DNA of 64,000 nt from Marasmius tenuissimus (taxonomy: Eukaryota > Basidiomycota > Agaricomycetes > Agaricales > Marasmiaceae): contig JAQOTA010000034.1 in the NCBI GenBank assembly GCA_029532415.1, positions 434,001 to 498,000 on the forward strand. Reading direction: 5' to 3'. The translations under genes and the position numbers were made by a program. Every line of letters begins with the position of its first letter. Within the stretch, counting starts at the first letter, position 1. The notes beneath the pieces were generated by a model. The model did not search any database, was not told where the DNA came from, and saw only the letters and a list, made by a program, of their open reading frames with translations. Positions 60,051 to 64,000 of this stretch are shown here, in pieces.

Positions 60051-62227
60051 GGTCAAGGTCAAACGAGGAGGACAAAGGGCTCTGAAAAGAAAAGGAGCGT
60101 ACCAGGTTGAAGGGTTCGTGTCCTGTGTCTCTTTAAGGTTGGTTGATTTGTTTTTTTTTATCTAATCCACGATCGAGTTGAACCATCTCAGCATTTTCGA
60201 TCAATATAATTTAAAACATAGCAGGGTTTCTCCCAAGATCCCAGTCATAGTGCCTTCTGTCTAAGATGCATGCTCTCTGCCCCAGAGTTGATCATCTCTC
60301 CGAACCTGCGATGTCTATCGAAGTTGACCCTGGGCATCCACTATGTGGTTGGTTAGGTTCGTATCCTCTTTCTCTTTCCCAACACTGCCGGCGGAAGCCA
60401 ATATACACAACATACGGTTTGAGACCGTGTCTCACATCATGGACCATTGAAGACAGGCACCCGTCTGCGTGGCTGATCCAAAAATTTCTTTGCTGTGCAC
60501 TACCGAAGTTCCGGGCCATGTGTTGTGTTCTTCCGTCGAGCATCCGAGGAGTTCGCGCGGGGAATTCGGGGGACGGTCGGTCAGCGGTGGTGGCACTCCT
60601 GGATGAAAATGCGTACTATGAAAATATGGTTAAATGTCTTGCAATCTTTCATCTGTCAGGCGCCCCATTTGAATTTTCTGACGACGGTGAATAGGTTCAT
60701 CATGCTGAGGATTACTTCTCTGGTGGCATGAAACGCCCCTTTTTCTGGCCATCAATCAGGGGGCCGCGAGTACCCCAGTAGGCGTAGAAACGCATCATGT
60801 TCACCTTCGAACTAGTGCAATAAAGTCCTATCGATGTACAAGTGCCCAAAGAACGTGCCCGATTGAACTTACTACCTATATTTCCAGGCGGCTTGGGATA
60901 TTTCCCGAGGTATGCCTTTGTAGGGGGTCTTTTGAGTATCGGCCTTCCGATTCTGAACACTATCCACCGTTCAAGGCGCAAGCCATCGTGTTCATATGGA
61001 CTATTGACCTTCAGAAGGCTATGTAATGTTGATTTCTCATCAACCTCTGCCGTTTTGCCATTGCGTTCTCGCCCCTCTATCCCATCTAGCTCCTGTCTCG
61101 ATAGTTCAAGCCAAGCCTTTGCCGTCCACAGCCAGCGTCGTCACTTATCACTATGGCCCTCGAGTCTCCTAGGAGGTGAAGCTGCGGAATAGATACAATC
61201 GGGCGCTGGACATCGCGGCCCTGCGACGGATATCCTTTGGGACACCCCGCTCACGGCGATGACCGCCTCAAATCTCGCGCACGTACGGCTTGCCCGACTA
61301 AATCCACGGGATTCCTGTCGGTACATTGATCAAGATATGCCCCAGGAACTAAGAGAGACGGGAGAAACTATATTTAGACCACTACAGACCTTTGGGCGAC
61401 TGAATCGGTAAATACTCAGACGTTTGCATAAGTCTCTGGGGATTATTGAAGCTTTGCACCTCCGAGTCGGAAAGATAGGAATGGTGAGGGCCTAATGGTG
61501 AGAAATCATGTCAACGGTTTCAGGCCGCTTTCTCAGTATACAGTCGGAACGCCCTCTCTTCTTCAGGGTGTGCCCGCTACGTGTTTCTCCACTGAGACCG
61601 GCATCCTTTCGCGAACCTTTCCAAACCCCTACTCGCACCCGAGTCGCGACAGAAGAACTTAAAAAGAACCCCTTTGAGGATGAGTCTACATGAGTCTTCA
61701 CGAACTGTCGTAGCGTCGAGTGGGTTGAGACGTCCGCAATATCGGAGATTAGGCTGGGACGTCTCTGGAGGAAATGGTCCGAGAACGGGAGAGGGTGGCA
61801 AGACCGTAGAGTTTAGGCCTCTAGTTATGCCAGTGTGGTCTGGGTTAAAGGTTGAAGCTTACCGCTGATGCCTGGCTTGATGTGACCAAGGGCTCAGACG
61901 CTTGTTGGAGGGTCCATTCTGGTATGCTGCTATCATTCGAGGGGGTGTACCCTGAACATGAAGACAGAAGCCGATTCCAGAAAAGGGCAGGAATGAAGGG
62001 AATCCAGAGAAGAAAAGGGAGGTCCGGAGTTCTCAAGGATACGGGAGAGAGAAGGGCGAGAGAAGGGCGTTTACCGTCTCTTCACGAAGATAATCATTAC
62101 AACAGTCGACATGCCACTGCGTGTACATCTAGGATACTGGGAGGACAAATTAGATGGATCCGATCGTAAAATAAAATTGAAAGGACCCGCAGCAACCTCG
62201 AAAGGCTTATTCGAGGTATAATATTCT
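60051..62227. other. 2.2 kb gap, no gene seen
   Basis: ORFs such as 60266-60694 (+) lack motifs and splice support. A T-run (60149-60160) and a few AATAAA-like motifs occur. No repeats or RNA genes were recognised. Confidence 0.4.
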
Positions 62228-63791
62228 CTACAGTGACTTCTTACCCTCTAGTCCGAAGGCTTTGTAGGCCACTTTCAAACCTCTTCTCAGTGTGCCCCGT
62301 AGGTTGACTGACCCAGGAGATGAGGAGTAGGAGACTTCCCTCAGTGAAGAGTTTGGAGTCAACGGAGCGTTCAATTCCTCAGAGCAAGTTGCGCCTAGCG
62401 TTTCCGCTGGAGGAAGACCGGTATCAGGACCTCCGACGTCACCATTTCCACTGCCATCTCTGCCCCCGCCAGGTTCCGTTCCGGCTCGTGGCCCTGCTGT
62501 GACTGGAGCCCCGTCCATCTCTGGCCTTTCTTCCCCTGACCTGAAACTGCTTCCGAAATTCAGAGATGGAGAAGGGATTGCACGGGAATGACGAGGCTCG
62601 TCGCTATCCCCCGTAATAGCGACAACCGGATCCCGGAAAGGCTTTGGGCCCCAAGACTTATCCCAGAAAATCTGGGGATTCGAACTTCCGTAGAACGCGT
62701 TCTCGCGTTTCAAAGGGCGACCCTTTCGTGGAGAAGGAGGCTGAGGAAGATGCTCATTACCCGGAAGAACATCAGGCGGGATCGAGGCGAGCTTAGATTC
62801 GGGTGGGGGCGTGAGGGTGTATCTGAGGTGGGGCAGTCTGCGAACGAGTTCTTGCCAGCCCGGATTCTGCCACACGTGAGAGGTGGACTGCTTCGCTTTC
62901 GCTGTAATTACCGATCGTGGAAGTGAGGAGAAATGCACCCGCGCATCCGTACTAAGGGGCGTCAGGGGAGTTGAAACTGAGGTCGAGGGCGCCACTCTAT
63001 CAGGAGCCTCCTCGATTGTGGCCCCTGGACTAAGTGCGGAAGAAGCGGCAGTGATGGTGGTTGTGGCTCGGGAGATGCTTTCGACCGACGCGGCAATGGT
63101 GGCTTTTTGGTGTTCGGGATAACCAATCTGGATCGCGACGGGTGTTTGTTCCAGAGATGTGTTCGAGTCTGGGGTGAACTTGACGACGAAAGGGAGGTCA
63201 ATCAAGGGCCGAAGAGGGTTTGTTTTCGTTTGGGTCAGAGTGAAAGGCCGGCCTTCAGCTTCAAGAGAGAATTGATTGGATTCGGGTATGTGTAACTGTT
63301 CGATAACTTCGAGCTCGGTGCCACCGCGCTCAGCGACGATCGGAGAAGAGGCAGGGGCACCTGGGTTCATGCATTCGACTACTTTAACCGGTTTAGCCCT
63401 AACACCATTCATGAGCATGCATTAAATGAGAGCTAGTAGGCCTACTTACCGTGACGTATACAGCATCCTGTAGAGCAATTTGGTCCTAAAGATATTCATG
63501 TTCGGTTAGCACATCGTAACGACCGGTGAACGGGAAGGCGTACATGTAGGGTTGGATGGCTTGTATCTCCAAAGGAATCTCCTGTAAGACATCTTTCACA
63601 AGAGTTCGAAGGGGTGAAGGTACATGGTCAGGATAATCCTTGACCAACGTCGAGAACAAGAATTGCGCCCGAGCAAGATGCTCGAACGCGAGGTGTTGGT
63701 GTTCGTCGAAGGAAGCCGGACGCTGCATGTTTGGGGCATCGTGGAGTGCCCATAGTGAAGGAGCTTTTGCGAAGCGGTTCGGGGCGGACAT
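62228..63791 (-). CDS. uncharacterised Pro/Ser-rich protein
   Basis: Exons: 63544-63791, 63450-63485 (36 nt), 62228-63398, giving 484 aa. The intron 63486-63543 (58 nt, gtgctaacc branch) and the intron 63399-63449 were chosen because only this pair keeps the frame into RAKPVKVVECMNPG. The N-terminal 85 residues form an amphipathic helical block (LWALHDAPNMQRP, QHLAFEHLARAQFLFSTLVKDYPDHVP, LVKDVLQEIPLEIQAI). The remainder is disordered and rich in Pro, Ser and Thr, with IPPDVLP, a basic SPRKGRPLKRE patch and a basic C-terminal helix (RRGLKVAYKAFGLEGKK). I do not recognise a family. It may be a regulatory scaffold. Confidence 0.6.
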
Positions 63792-64000
63792 GATAAAAAT
63801 TGGAGGTAAGTGGCAGCAGCTCAATAATGCGGCCTTTATATGGGGTGAAAGGAATCGGCTTCACTTTGACGATGGACGCTTGGTCCATTGCCACAATAAG
63901 AATTACATCGTCATGACCAGGTTCCTTTGTTCACTGTTCAAGCGGTGCGATCGCGTGGTTATTGTATTTTTTGGCTCGAAGAAACTTGTGTGGCATGATC
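63792..64000. other. right window edge
   Basis: 5' flank of the last gene. A minus-strand open frame runs to 63894 but adds no supported exon. Confidence 0.35.

Noticed and set aside
60266..60694. 142-codon plus-strand ORF
   Set aside because: No homologous motif, no splice-site chain and mixed composition; treated as non-coding.

Overview
The window is nuclear DNA from a filamentous basidiomycete, most likely an Agaricomycete. The evidence is a dense gene set broken by many short spliceosomal introns (mostly 49 to 85 nt, with CTNAY-like branch points), and gene families typical of mushrooms: an N-rich NACHT NLR, a cytochrome P450, a DUF6534-like membrane protein, DUF4470/MYND and SnoaL-like proteins. 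There are no bacterial operons, rRNA, recognisable tRNA genes or CRISPR arrays. I rebuilt exon structures by hand from reading frame, splice sites and family motifs. About 119 introns are proposed, and nearly all fit GT-AG.

Layout. 1-8603: a truncated HSL-type hydrolase, the CAAX protease STE24, a MYND/DUF4470 protein (minus), a small possibly myristoylated protein and a SnoaL-like protein. 9195-15262: a BTG/Tob-like protein (minus) and a complete Argonaute with an intact catalytic tetrad. 15400-18256: three very small secreted-peptide genes sharing one architecture, which is the strongest candidate here for something undescribed. 18964-27094: an EOS1-domain protein and two single-pass membrane proteins. 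28926-33785: a Cys-tail mini-protein, the snRNA/snoRNA cap trimethylase TGS1 (minus) and a GH13 alpha-glucosidase. 34210-45467: an NLR, dynamitin, DPH2 (minus) and a YPP1-like PI4-kinase scaffold. DPH2 and YPP1 share an 82 bp divergent promoter. 45468-48880: about 3.4 kb without a gene, holding diverged direct repeats. 48881-57333: a cytochrome P450 with 14 exons, ATG22 (both minus), a class II aldolase/adducin-like protein and a DUF6534-like membrane protein. 57583-63791: SUMO, an HMG-box regulator and an uncharacterised proline/serine-rich protein, all minus.

How the genes work together. There is no obvious biosynthetic cluster. Most genes are housekeeping (SUMO, TGS1, DPH2, STE24, dynamitin, ATG22, YPP1), mixed with lineage-specific secreted, membrane or defence-type genes (peptide family, NLR, Argonaute, DUF6534, P450). 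Splicing is unusually intricate. Three introns need GC-AG boundaries to keep the frame, and several exons are only 10 to 15 nt long. Automated predictors would probably misannotate these genes.
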